Assembly: GCF_001619985.1 (NCBI RefSeq) | Contig: NW_017264194.1 | Location: 2,785,511 to 2,849,510 of the forward strand | Length of the DNA: 64,000 nt | Source: Xylona heveae TC161 | Lineage: Eukaryota > Ascomycota > Xylonomycetes > Xylonales > Xylonaceae | Direction: 5' to 3' | Shown: one piece after another, positions 47,013 through 58,999 of the stretch | How the letters are laid out: each line of letters starts with the position of its first letter | Position numbering within the stretch: position 1 is the first letter of the stretch | Notes under the pieces: model-generated | Databases searched by the model: none | The model's input: the letters and a program-made list of their open reading frames with translations, nothing else | What the model was told of the DNA's origin: nothing | Made by a program: the position numbers and the translations under genes

Positions 47013-48418
47013 ATGCCGCCCTCTGCAACTGCCTCTGGCGCAGACACGGGACCCAGTGGTAGTGCGAAATCGCGGGATCATAGCCAGGGAAACCAGGACC
47101 GCAAGTACACGGTTGATCAGAAAGCGACGGTAATCAGAGTGCGACGATGCTCGCCAACAGCGTACTATGACATTCTTGGTCTGGAGGAAGTTAAGACGAC
47201 GGTGACGGACGGAGAAATTAAAAAGGCATATCGCAAACTCAGTCTCTTGACGCATCCGGACAAAAATGGCTACGACGGTGCTGATGAAGCGTTTAAACGT
47301 GAGTCTTCCTTTGGTCCAGCATTGATTGGACGTGCACATTTTGATGTGGAAGAGATTATACCTCGTGTGGTTCCTGTTCCTGGGGATTCTCTGCGGAACG
47401 CTTGAGACGTTTGCTGCACTTTGGGATGACAGAGGAATGGATGTGTGAATGGACTGGACAGGCACAGGCACAACTACAGGCGTCAAACGGAAAACTAACG
47501 TTGGTTTCAATCTCCAGTGGTCTCACGGGCATTCCAAGTCCTCTCGGATCCAGACAAGAGAGCCAAATTCGACAGATTTGGAGGCGACCCAGACAGCCGC
47601 TTCGGCGGCTCGTCTGCCTCAGCAGGGGCTTCACCATTCAGCGAGTTCGCACGAGGCGCAGGCGGCGCGCGGCCGGGAGGCATGTGGGAAGAGGAAATAT
47701 CTCCCGAAGAAATGTTTAACCGCTTCTTTGGCGGCGGACTAGGCGGCGGATTTGGACCATTTGGTGAGTCTTCAATCGTCCCTTCTCTCCCATCTTTAAG
47801 GAACATCTCTCTCCTAACTGTTTATTCAAAGGCGGAGGAGGCTTCTTCGATGCCGGTCCCCAATTCGTCTTCAATCTCAACGGGGGTCCCGGATTCCGGG
47901 TTCACCAATTCGGCGGCGCGAGACCCCGTCGACGACCTCGCGAAGCCAACAATACCTCTTCATCTGACAACCCAACCGCATCGACACTCGCATCTGCCCT
48001 GCCGAACCTTTTACCGCTCCTCTTGCTCTTCCTCCTACCGCTCCTGTCTTCCATCTTCTCCTCTACCACCGCCGCTCCAAAAGTCCCCGCCTTCCGCTTC
48101 GACACCCCTGCGCCGCCGTACACGCTGCATCGCACGACCCCGCATATCAAGATTGATTATTTCGTCAACCCCAACGACGTGGAAGAGTACAGTCCCAAAA
48201 AGTTCAAGGAGCTGGATAACCAGGTCGAGGTCCGCTTTGTAAATAGACTCCAGTCCGAGTGTCGGCTCGAAATGGACAACCAGGCCCGTCTCGCCCAGGA
48301 GGCCCAGGGTTGGTTCTTCCAGGACACGGACAAGATGCAGCGCGCGCGAGACATGGAGTTGCGGAGTTGTTCGAGACTGGATGGTTTGCATATTAGACGC
48401 GCAGAGTATAGGAATTAG
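47013..48418 (+). CDS. ER-membrane J-domain protein (Hlj1/DNAJB12-like), 3 exons
   Basis: An Hsp40 co-chaperone anchored in the ER membrane, with the J domain facing the cytosol and helping degrade misfolded membrane proteins. Exons 47013-47298, 47518-47763 and 47832-48418 join in phase (1, 1) to 372 residues. The J domain starts at [13 protein letters not shown] near residue 51, with the HPD motif in [16 protein letters not shown], and continues in exon 2 with [21 protein letters not shown] Gly/Phe-rich linker is followed by one membrane span ([17 protein letters not shown]) in exon 3. The C-terminal region matches the DUF1977 pattern ([32 protein letters not shown]). The HPD tripeptide is intact. 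Its neighbour UFD2 acts in the same degradation pathway. Confidence 0.92.
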
Positions 48419-50020
48419 TCATTTACTCTTCAATTTCATTTCTATTTCGTTCTACTCATTTAATCTGTTCAATTCTGTCTCCATGTCATTTGAAGTCTAT
48501 ATTTCCATTTAGTCTCATATATTTTCCCTTTTTCATTTTTCCTATCCCTTTTCTTCTTCTTTTCTTCTTCTTTTCTTTCCTTTACTTTTATTTTTCATTT
48601 TTCATTTTTCATTTTCTTTTTTCTTATTTTCATACACATAATCGGGGTGATGGTGGGCGTGTAGTCATTTTTCTTTATTTACATTATTTTTTCATTCATT
48701 TTTTCCTCCCATACGTACAATCAGGGGAGGTAGGAGGTAAGGTGGGAGTGTGGTTTTTTTCTGATTTTTTTTAAATTATTCTTCATTTTCCATCTGTTAT
48801 TTTTCCATCTGTTATTTTTTCCATACACTCGGGGGGAGGGGTAGAGTTTCTTTTTCCTTTTTTTTTCCGTCTATTATTTTTCTCATACAATCAGGGTTAC
48901 AGTACTCTTCCCCCGCCGTTCTCAAGCTTTACTTGAAAGTTGAAACCAGCACAGCGAACAGCAAGCATGGTATGCAGAATAGGGTGGAGTAGTCATTATC
49001 CTCATCATCATCATCGTCCTCGTCATTATTGTAATTGTTGTCATTGTCGTCGTTGTTGCATCATTACTTTACATGGTTACGTTGTCTACTTGCTCTTGTC
49101 ATGTCATGTTATAGACTTATGTCATGTCATTTCATGTCATGTCATTGCTAATTCATCATTATATGTAAGGTAAATGATAAATCATAACCTGTAACCCGTA
49201 AACCAATAAACTATAACCATAGCCAGGTAGACTGTAGTTTTTATCATGTATCATTTATCATTGTACACTTTGTATAGTTACATGCTTTATACCACTGTAT
49301 ATTCTGTACAGTTGTATACTTTATACTAGATGTATCATGTATGTCCATGATTTTAGAGTTGTTTAAATACCTTGACTTGACCCGACCTTGACCTTGACCT
49401 TGATAGTTGTCATTTGTCATTTGTTATTTAATATAATGTAATGTAAGTCAATGTCATGCATTTTAATGTCATGTATAGACTAACAAGGACGCAGTCAGTG
49501 TGCCATACAATGCTGTACATAAACACTATATATGTATGTATGTCTGTATTGTATTTCAATGTATACTGATAATAGGGCACAAGGGGACGAGTCGGGCAAG
49601 TCGGGGGACATCAGACTCGTGGAAAGGACGATGTAGATTGAACCGGGCATGATAAACAAAAGATTTGACTGGGAAGAAAAAGAAAAAAGATTGTGAAAAT
49701 AAAGACAAAAAGAAAATACAGTGAAAAGAAAAAATAAAATATAGAAAAAAGGAAAAGGGAAAGGGAAAGGGAAAGGGAAAGGGAAAGAGGAAGAAAAGAG
49801 GAGGACCAGAGGAAGAGGAAAGGACGAAGTTGAGAAGATTACATCCACACCACATTGCATAGACAACTTGGCTTCCACAGTATGTGCATATATTTATAAC
49901 TCAAGGGCTCCCCCAAAAATCAGTATTCCTCGTTCATTCTATCTACAAAAGCTTAAAGGTTGAAAAAAAAAAAAAAATGGAGAAATGAAAATAGAGAAAA
50001 AGAGAAAAGAGAAAAGCGCA
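48419..50020. other. Convergent low-complexity intergenic region, HLJ1 and UFD2
   Basis: 1.6 kb. The left side (about 48490-48890) is a long pyrimidine-rich, T-rich tract on the HLJ1 sense strand. The middle (48980-49500) has short tandem words: a GTCATGTCAT repeat at about 49095-49145 and TTGACC units near 49378-49403. The right side (about 49670-49810) is purine-rich. No frame here has a domain. Confidence 0.6.
49751..49790 (-). repeat. (GGGAAA)n tract in the UFD2 3' flank
   Basis: Six-base purine units on the plus strand, so CCCTTT pyrimidine units in UFD2 sense, about 230-270 bp past the UFD2 stop. Confidence 0.8.
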
Positions 50021-53000
50021 CTATCCCTCAGTAGTGTCCATGACCTCGGCAGGAGTCGAAGCTGCATTGGTGAATTCCTTTTTCCCCGTCTTCTCTGCGC
50101 GGAAAGCTTGTATCTTGGCCTTGAGCTCGGTGTCTACAAAAGAAATACATTAGTACCCAATAGCAAAAATTGTGCTGGATTAGGGTTGTAGGGGGGATAC
50201 CAGGAATGACATCCTCCATGGTGAGAGGAGTACGGTTGAATGGATCATTGGGATCGCTGAGGAGATGCGAGCGGATGGTTGATCGGTCAAGGGAGATGCG
50301 AGATCTTGGGAGGATAACAGGGTCTTCCATGAGCGTGTACATGAGAGGATCTATGTCATGGGGGTGTTAGCATTAACGCATTGCAAGATGTTGGAAGTGC
50401 ACTCACCCAGAAATTCGTCTGGAATCTCGCCCAAATCTTCTTCCGCCTGCTCGTCCTCTTCCTTGAGCTTCCTGATAACCTTACTCAGAGCCGCAAGTGA
50501 GTCGAGCTCTTCTCGAGCTTTGAGGCTCCATTTGGACAGGATAAGGGCCGCCTTTTCAAAGTTTTCCGGCTTGTAGGATCGCCCGTCTCGCGCGACGGCA
50601 AGGCGAAAGTTCTCGCGGTCCCTGAGATTTAGGTAGACGTCGACAATTGCGCTCAACAGCAGTTTTGGATTGAAACCATACTGTTGCGGTTCGCGAACTT
50701 TGAGGTTAATGCTCCTTGGCCCGACCATGACGTCCAGGTTGAAGTCAAGCATATCGGCCAAACGCTGCACAATCTCTGGCATGGTAAACGACTCCGCAAG
50801 CGCTTTCGTGAATAGCTTGAGCATATCCATAGTCTCATTCGTAAGTTGCATGTATGACTTTGCCTGGCCTTGTGCCTGCGCAAGAGACTCTTCCTTTTCT
50901 GTGCGAACGGCTGGCTCCATTGCGACAGGGCTTTCCAATTCCTTCTGGAGATTGTGTATCTTTGTGAAACCATTCAAGGCCTCATCGAGAACAAATGTGA
51001 CGTCGTTTAGCAGCAGATTGACAAACCGGACAAAGAAATCCAGATTTTTGCTACAGAATGTGAGCAAGAGTTCAGAACAGAAAATCAAGGTAAGAGCAAA
51101 TACTTACTTTGCCTCTTGCTCAAGTAAATTCCGGTATAACGGATTCGGCCAAATGCATTTGATAATTTGGAATATCTCATACCGAATGTTGAACTTATCA
51201 AAGAATTGGGTATGTGTGCCAGTATTCTCGGCCTCTGTTTGTGGATACTTGTCAGTGCAATTCCATTACCCAAAAAAAATAGTTTCACAACGAACCAATA
51301 TAGAACTTCATCAGCGCGTGTAGCAAATGGTTGGTGGCAAAAGGGAGAGAATTCAAGAGGTCACCCAACACGCCCTTTGAGCGAGTATAGGTCGGCCAGA
51401 TGCCCTGAAAAAGTATTGTGACGAGGCCAGACTTGAGGTATGGATTTTTTATATAATCCGAACTCTGCAAGAATGTAATGCATAGCATCACAAGCTCATC
51501 GCTCTGCGTCGAAGTGATGATTTCAGGCATATTTCTCATAATAAACTTGAAGTTTGCCACCACATCCTCAAGAAAGTACTCGGGAAGACATTGGAATGCA
51601 ACCGATTGATCGGGCGATAAAGGTAATCTATCGAGCTTTAGCTCAAGCCATTGCAAAAGGTTTGAGCGCGAACATACCTGAGAGTGTCCTTGGGGAAGTT
51701 CACACCGGGAGAAACAATTCGGAGAAGCCAGACAATGACATAGCGCATAAATTGCATTGAACGAGCTTGGGACAGCTCATTCAACAGCACACCCTGGGCA
51801 GCATATTTGTAGGAAAGACCCTTGTCGATTTGATCCTTGTACTTTTTCAAGGCTGTCTCAAACACCCTCAATTGTTGCGGGTTCTGATGCCCGCAATCAG
51901 CATCACGCCCAAATAGAGCAACTTTTTCAGTGGAGTGCGGCTAAACTCACGGTGACATATTTGTGTCGCTCAAGCTCGAATTTATCCACTTGCTTCTCCA
52001 TCCATTTCAGATCTTTTTCAAGTTGACTAAGCTTCTGGTTCGTCGCTTCCGTCCCATAGTGATGAGCAGCGAGAGTAAGGAAAAAGATCTCCGAGATAAA
52101 GTTCGAAGCCCCATCCACTTTATGACCATAAAACTCGTCCGAAGTCTTCTGATCAGCGTTGAGCTTCGTTTCATCACCAATTGTAATCCGAGGAGCCCGT
52201 CGGAGGTAATCAATGTCAATTCTGTCAATCTGTAATACATATGAGCAAAAAAGAAACTCACACAAGGGATAGTGAAGAGTAAAAAAAACACCAACCTTTG
52301 AAAACGTTGCATCCATAAACGGCTCGCAGAGTTGATCCAAACAGATTGTGACATTGATCATGAAACCATCCGAGGAAACCACCGCTTGATCCACCTGCAT
52401 CGCACGCCGCTTGTGGTTTGCATTCACTGTCAATGCAAACCAGTCTAGAATCTTCTCTCTGGAATCCTTGGAGGCTCGAATAATGTAGTTTGCGATTTCT
52501 AGTAGCTCCATTTGGTGGGTCTGCAGGGTCATGCGCAAAGACTTCTGCGAGTTGATGATATATCCCTTGTCTCGCGTCTTGGGGCTGGAAAAGTAACTCG
52601 TGGTTACATCACCTTGCAGGGGAGAGATGGCGAAAAATGGCCCAAGCAGTGTCTGCGTTTCGATATTCTGAGCCGCGATATTCTCTGGAAGGAAAAGTGG
52701 CGACTGCGTCATCGCCTCCACAAGCGTTGGATATCTAACAATACTTCTCAGGGCCTGCTCTCGTTAGTTGATCCTTTCTTACTGCCTGCTTGGTAAGGAA
52801 CACTGCATACAAGTATATAAGGCTTATAGTCGTCATTCATTGTCTTTTTAGCCAGACGAGCGCTCAGCTCTTCGATTGCGCCAACGAGTAGCTCCTTAAT
52901 GGATTCATCTTCCTCAAACCGAATCACCGCTTCTGCTAAGAAGTCCGCGCAGACGCCTCTGTCATCGTCAGGATCCAGGAGCAAGTGGCTTGCGAGAGGG

Positions 53001-54351
53001 TTGGACGCTGTAGCTTCATGGCTGTCATAGAATCAGCACCTGCACGACAACTGGGGGAAATCCTTGGCATTCCACCTACCCAAACATATCAGGCATCGTT
53101 GCAGCAAAGATGCAATAACTCATGCATATCCGTCGTGCTTCCTTGACAATGGGAAACTTTGGATCAGAAGTAGAGTTGGATTTGACGGCTCTGTACTGTC
53201 TGCAAACCCTTTTCCAGCATCCCAAAAGATAGTCTAGCGGTGTCTCATTCTCCAAGCTCGACGCTGCTTCAAGCAGTGCTTGATCCAATGCAGATGTAGT
53301 AAACCGAGGGGTCCCTCCGTCTTCTTCAAGATCGCTCTTGACTCCGGGAACGTAGTGAAGCTTGTTTCCATGTGCATCTTGAGTGTAATTCTCCTCGAGC
53401 GTCAACCTGAAGATGCTGCCAAGTGTCCTATCTTCCCATACCGCCAATGTCTCTTGAGGACTCCGGGGGGATTTCGATCGAGGCGTTCCCGCCTGAGATG
53501 ATTGCTCGCGCTTCAAAGGAGTCGTTTTTCCTTGGTCCACCGATGTAATGTTGATACGAGGTGTTCCTCCACTTGACTGGGAGAGTCCTAATTGTGAAAA
53601 AGGGTTACCGCTAGCTTGAGGGCTGGTGATATTGATCTTAGGTTTAGAAGATGCTGAAGGAGAGTCCGCTGGCTTTTCTGCCTGATTTGCAGGCGAGGTA
53701 GGCTCAGAAGTCAAAGTGGAAGAACCAGCTTCCTTTTGTGAAGGTGTTGAGACTCCTGCGCTTCTTTCTGTATCATTATTGTTCGCCTCCTGCTGGAGCT
53801 GTGACGAAGACGACGAAGGCTGAGTGGACGTGCTCGCACTAAGTTTTGCGAGGCGCTTCATGCGGATCTGGAAAGCAAATAGAAATAATCAGCCATCGAG
53901 AACTCCAAAATCCTTTGAGTGTGTAAAGGTTGGTGTTGTAAGACAGAATAGCCCAGAAGCAAGAGGCTGCAAAACAGAGAACGCGCTTGCAGTCAATGGC
54001 TGAGGATATGGCCGGTGTGCACCCAGAAGCAGCGTCTCAGCAGCATAAACTCCGAGCAGCAATCACCGCAAGAGCTTAGCCTGTAACGTCTTATTGTCCT
54101 CCTGCTTTGGTTTTGCGGCCAAGATTTCAATGTCGTCACGAGCAAAACAGATGTACATATCTGGCTGGTGGCGCAAGCATAGTTGCCGTGATGCAGCGAT
54201 GAATTATTTTGTCAACAGTATGCTGGTATATTCCCCGGGCATCCCTGTCGAGTGACTTCCAGGTGTGTATTGGGAATAATCTATTGCGGAGGAGTAATTC
54301 TCATAAAATAGTTGCACTCACCTTGTCCGCATCTGACATCGAGTCGGCCAT
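50021..54351 (-). CDS. UFD2: Ubiquitin chain-elongation factor E4 Ufd2 (U-box), multi-exon
   Basis: Extends ubiquitin chains on substrates handled by Cdc48, in the ubiquitin-fusion and ER-associated degradation pathways. About eleven exons make a protein a little over 1,000 residues. A ten-codon first exon (54322-54351, [10 protein letters not shown]) is followed by a 454-bp intron, then exon 2 from 53867 ([12 protein letters not shown]). The N-terminus is disordered Ser/Gln-rich sequence. The Ufd2 core follows: [13 protein letters not shown]-like ([18 protein letters not shown]), [38 protein letters not shown], and [14 protein letters not shown] near 51460. The C-terminal U-box is clear: [37 protein letters not shown]. 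The protein ends after [10 protein letters not shown]. It converges on HLJ1. Confidence 0.94.
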
Positions 54352-57300
54352 GGTGCTTTTCTAGAGATCACAATCCAGTCGCAAGCGCTGAAGGAAGCGC
54401 CAAGAACGCAGCAGACAATATGTAGAAAAATAGATTTGGAAGTATCTAAAAAAATTCCGGAAGTGAAGCTCAGAGGCGCGACAAAGTTGCTCTCAGCCTC
54501 AGATAAACGTCGTTCCGTGGCTGCTGATTGTGTCAGTAATGCTCCGTCATATCAACGCGAAAGTTCCCCCAGCTCTCATTATTAATTAGGCTTAGTGGAA
54601 ACCGGCGGACGGGACCAACCTCAACCTCCGATAAGTTTGTCCGTAACCTTCTAGAAGCACGGCCAAGTACATAGTTATAATTTGTGTCAACAGTGATCAA
54701 ATCTAGCAATCACACCTATTTCATCACTGACTCGGTGGATCCTATATCAAAAAAGAACTGGAAGTGGACAGCCTATATATTCGACCTCTTTTATTATTTC
54801 TTTCGCTCTCAATCTCAAAATTAGAACAAAATCTGCATAAAATTCCCATTTATCAAATTCCCTGCAAGCTCAGGATGACTGAATTGTATTTGTTTTGCTC
54901 ACTTCTTCTTAAACGTATATATTTCACCTTATACACTAACACAAACATATTCTCCCTTCCTCCCCTGCCGCATTCATATCATAATTGATTTTTCGTGACC
55001 TTGTTCTATTACTTAACGAGGGCCAAAATTATTTGCTACATTGAACATCTTTTGCTTCTACTCTCTACAGAGAAGTACCTTGGATATGCCTGACAGAACA
55101 CTGGATCCTGAAACAAGATACATGACACTCATCCTATATGGATGTTGTATTGCGTAAATGTACATGCAAGAATTCAAGGTAGATTGACGTAGTCAGACGT
55201 ATGACCAAAAGGGAGCGGAAAGGAGAACTGCAAGGAAAAAGGCAAAGATATCTCCCTTCTAATGTACATGATACGCTTACTCATTGCCACAACCATGGAA
55301 AGATCAATACATGACAGTGGTCTATATTACTAATGATGGCGAATGTTCATAAGGTGGGAATATCGCCGTCTGGCATTGTCCATTACATACTGGCCAGGAA
55401 TAAAGGATCAACTCATAAAAGATGTTTACTTATGAGAATCGGAATTCTGTGGTGTACACAATCCAAATAAAACCAGGTAACACGATAAGCTCTATCACCA
55501 CTCTTGTTTACAGGTGCGGCGCGTTCTATGGCCACAAGTCAGTGCTGAGTAACTTGGACAATTGCAGATTAATGCATAAACTCGCTTGCGGAGTTGCCTC
55601 CTGCAGCGTAGTAATACTACTTCTTCTCCACGGAGGATAAGCTTATAAGTAAAAACAGACTAGAGTGCATCGTACGACTATGCGATTAGTTCACGTCAAT
55701 TGGTCGGCGATTTGGCTAGGAGTACAGTAAAGGTACTATTGTGCCATACGCTGGCACATTTTGATAGGCGGCCAGTCTTTCTTTCCGTCCGACAGATCTG
55801 CGGGGTCGAGCTCCAAACCGCGGATTTCGGGGCTTAGCGGGGATAAGGTTGGATTGACTGGAGAAAACGCGGAGGTAGAAACATCTGATATTGATATACT
55901 TCGATTGTGGCTTGGGGAGGCAGAGACTTGAAACAACTCGCGGATCATTGATCATTCGAATAAAGTGCTCAGCTAGGAAGGTGTTGAATCCAACTGTGAT
56001 CTATATCAAGTTCGGAAAAATTAGACGAGTATGCGAAGGATCTCGCATTGCCCCTTGAGCCCCAGAGCAAAGAGTCTGTCCAAAGGAAGAGAGGAATGGG
56101 GAGCTCAATGCATAGAGATAGGGGGAGCGAGCAATAAATATTTCGTCAACTTGGCCAGCCCGGATATGACTGTCAAGGTAAACGAAAACAGCACCAAGAG
56201 AGGTGCTCTCCTTTCTGGGTCAGGTCGTGGACCTGGTGTAAAACCCACTATCATGACTTCATGAGGGGGTATTATCGGTTGAGAACCTATACTGGCGGAG
56301 ACGGGAATAGAGATCTTCCCCGCTTCGTGTCTCTTCATACTTGCGCCCAAAACGTAAATTATGCATCTTAGCACACAACTGAGACCTCAGCATACCTGAC
56401 CTCACCAGCTACGTCCTCGCGCCTTTTTCTTGATCTCTCTAGACTTGATCGGTGGCTGCTATCAGGGATGCTCCCTGAAACGAGCATACTTTTCTTCGAT
56501 TTCCCTCTGATACCGACTCGAATTCCCCCGAAGACTTACTTATGGCAGCTGCTCCGAGGTTGTGAACCTATCATCTTAAAGAGATTTGCAGCTTCCCTGG
56601 CAGGGTTTCAGATGGCCCACCTCGCCAAATATTGATAAACGACATGCCAATTTTGGTGCGAGGGTGATTGCGAAATTAAAAAGTCATTGTTGTCACGCTG
56701 AAGGCAATTAATGCGTTGCTCAGGCGAAAAAAAAATCTGTTAATAATACCAAGACAAATCGGAGACTAGGACGTGTTTGACCTGTGCAGCCATTAGCCAT
56801 AACCCAAAAAGTCTTGTGCGGCTATATTCATCAATGATCATCTGGATAAATCAACACTGTGACCTGATGAATAGGTAACGAGGTGCGGCATTCTATAGGC
56901 GAAGATCAACTTTGCTGAGTTCATCCTTCGGCCTGATGCCCCCATACAAGGGTTGGATAGACGTAACACAAAAAGCTGCTGACGATGTACGAGTACTTGT
57001 TCAACAAACCGTCATCGTGCGACAACGGGATGTAGGGAGGCTCCCCAGGCGAATCATGGTGAATAGGAAAAAAGGCGCCGGGTCGCACCCCAGTCTTGCC
57101 ATGCAATAACACTGAGTTTTGAGACAAGTTGAGCAGAAGGACATTGGAAAGGTGGGTCGTTGTGCCGGCCAAACCAATCTTTCCCAACGCAGGAATCCGG
57201 TGCTTTCCGGGTTCCTCTCACGGAATTTTGTAAGGGTTGAAGCAGATGAGAGCATCAGGATCTGGTATCCAGGCTGGTTTGGGCCCAGGAAAGAAAATTC

Positions 57301-57900
57301 TTCCCGCCACAATTGCTCATCCAATACTGGGGAGTCCCCCGTGGCCGATGTATCTGCCGTGTCACCAAAGCAATTGGGGAATTTTTGGCTCTCGGGGACA
57401 ACATGCGACCCCGCCCTGGCCGCGTCGACCCCCGCTTGTCAGACCGCACGCCTCTTGACAATTTGTTTGTTTCGCTGGAAAATAATAGCGAACATCGAGC
57501 CGTGCATGGCGTGGATTGAAAGCGTCAGAAACGAGAAGTATCGCGGTCCGGCGCGGCCAGCATGACCCATTTGGGAGTCTACGCCGCGCGGTAACGTTAA
57601 TGGTAAGCGTCAGAGGCGATGGCCAAGCCCCAAAGAGAAAAGGGAGCGCCTGTTAAGGCTGACCAAGACCAGCTTACGGAGTGTGTCGAAGGCTCAGCCC
57701 CTTACGCGTCCTTCAGCTGGGCCCGAGCTCGCCCTCGGCCGAGCGTGGACCTTGAGCTCTGCTCCCCAAACCTGGTAGCGTTGACGGAAAGGATTGTTCC
57801 TTCAACTTGGGAAGGGTGCGTGACAGCAGGTCCATTATTCGGTAAAAGTGATGGACAATGCTAGCGAACGGACCTGAAGAACAAGGGAGTGAAAGTGTCA
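54352..57900. other. Gene-free region, first part
   Basis: No supported gene over 3.5 kb. The UFD2 promoter should be in the first few hundred bases. DNA at 54640-55150 is AT-rich; 55150-56850 is mixed. Overlapping open frames on both strands at 55716-56374 and a 148-codon frame at 57119-57565 have no recognised domain. No long direct or inverted repeats, tRNA or transposase is apparent. Confidence 0.5.
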
Positions 57901-57936
57901 TGACACGGCATGTCTGGATGCATGTCTTTCACCAAG

Positions 57937-58014
57937 TACCTTTAGGTAGGTAAGATACCTAATATAGGGTGGGCAGCTTAGCTAGGATAGCTATTAGTTT
58001 CTTACCTATAGGTA
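57937..58014. repeat. Cluster of TACC-GGTA palindromes
   Basis: TACCTTTAGGTA at 57937-57948, overlapping TAGGTAAGATACCTA (57943-57960 region), and a perfect 12-bp palindrome TACCTATAGGTA at 58003-58014. A repeated palindromic word in 80 bp suggests a binding site, small element remnant or chance; unknown. Confidence 0.55.
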
Positions 58015-58966
58015 GCGAACCGATCCAGTTCTCTCTCCTCCCCCCGCCGTGGAAAAAGTTGAAGGTAGCTTTTCCCAGTTTACGCACCTTTGGCCCGTAG
58101 TGTGAGCCCTGCCACGTCCCTTGGCAACCGCCTTGCCTCACCGGTGCGGGTGAGAACCAGGTAGCCTGTGGATCGGCACTGCAAAATGATGCCCCGCTGC
58201 TTTGGGTATACCGTAGTAGTAATTTTCCCTCTGCATCACACACCTCGTTACTGTATAATTTTCTAGTCAAGCTTAGAGAAGGCGGCAGTCGAGATCGGTA
58301 ATTTCAGTACGATACAGCCATGTCCAGAAGGGTTTGGGGATCGTCGATTTTTGCATCGGTTCCTACCCCTACGGACGCAAAGGACCCACTAGCATCACCG
58401 TCCTCATCGACTGTGATTCCATGATATTATTGCTCCTGTCCCGAGCACAGAAAGTCTTCTGAACCCCCTATACTACGAATGTCTTATGGGAACCTCCGCC
58501 GGCGGATGACTATGATAGTGATGGGTTCTGGATCCGAATGGGAAATGGCGGAAGAGGTGGGATGCGCTATAAGATCGAACAGGAACATCCACCGTTATTT
58601 ACTGTTTCCCTTTTTCTTTTTTTGTCTGATTGGAAATTTGACCAAAATAACCAGCTCATACTCCATGACATGCTCAGACTGAAATCAAAATCTACACATG
58701 TGCGCCTGCCGTCTGAGCCGCATAAGCTCACTACCTTAGCTACTGGATCTACTGTGAGGTTGGGTAAATCGTAAAAGAGAAAAGGAGAGTGGTCAGCTGG
58801 CGGTAGAATCTTATGGCGCTCGAACCTCTTCGGGCTCGTCGTCGCTGGTTTAAGTCCGCCTTCGGAGGTTTAGGCTGTAGGTTTGGCGTCTAGGGAAACC
58901 AGTTCGGGCCCGAGCCGGGGATATTTCGATCCGGGACCCTGATGAGAAAACAAAAAGGACAGTTTT

Positions 58967-58999
58967 GGGGGGGGGAGGGGGAAGGAAAGCTTAGGGAGG
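58967..58999 (+). other. G-run with quadruplex potential
   Basis: Nine Gs, one A, then five Gs at 58967-58981, followed by further GG and GGG runs up to about 59000. Several runs of three or more Gs within 35 nt could form a four-stranded structure on the plus strand. Confidence 0.6.

Noticed and set aside
55716-56374. Overlapping frames of 70-90 codons on both strands
   Set aside because: The sequences are unlike any family I know, and frames on both strands in the same place suggest chance openness.
57119-57565. 148-codon plus-strand frame
   Set aside because: Overlaps antisense and other sense frames of similar length, with no domain or plausible exon junctions.
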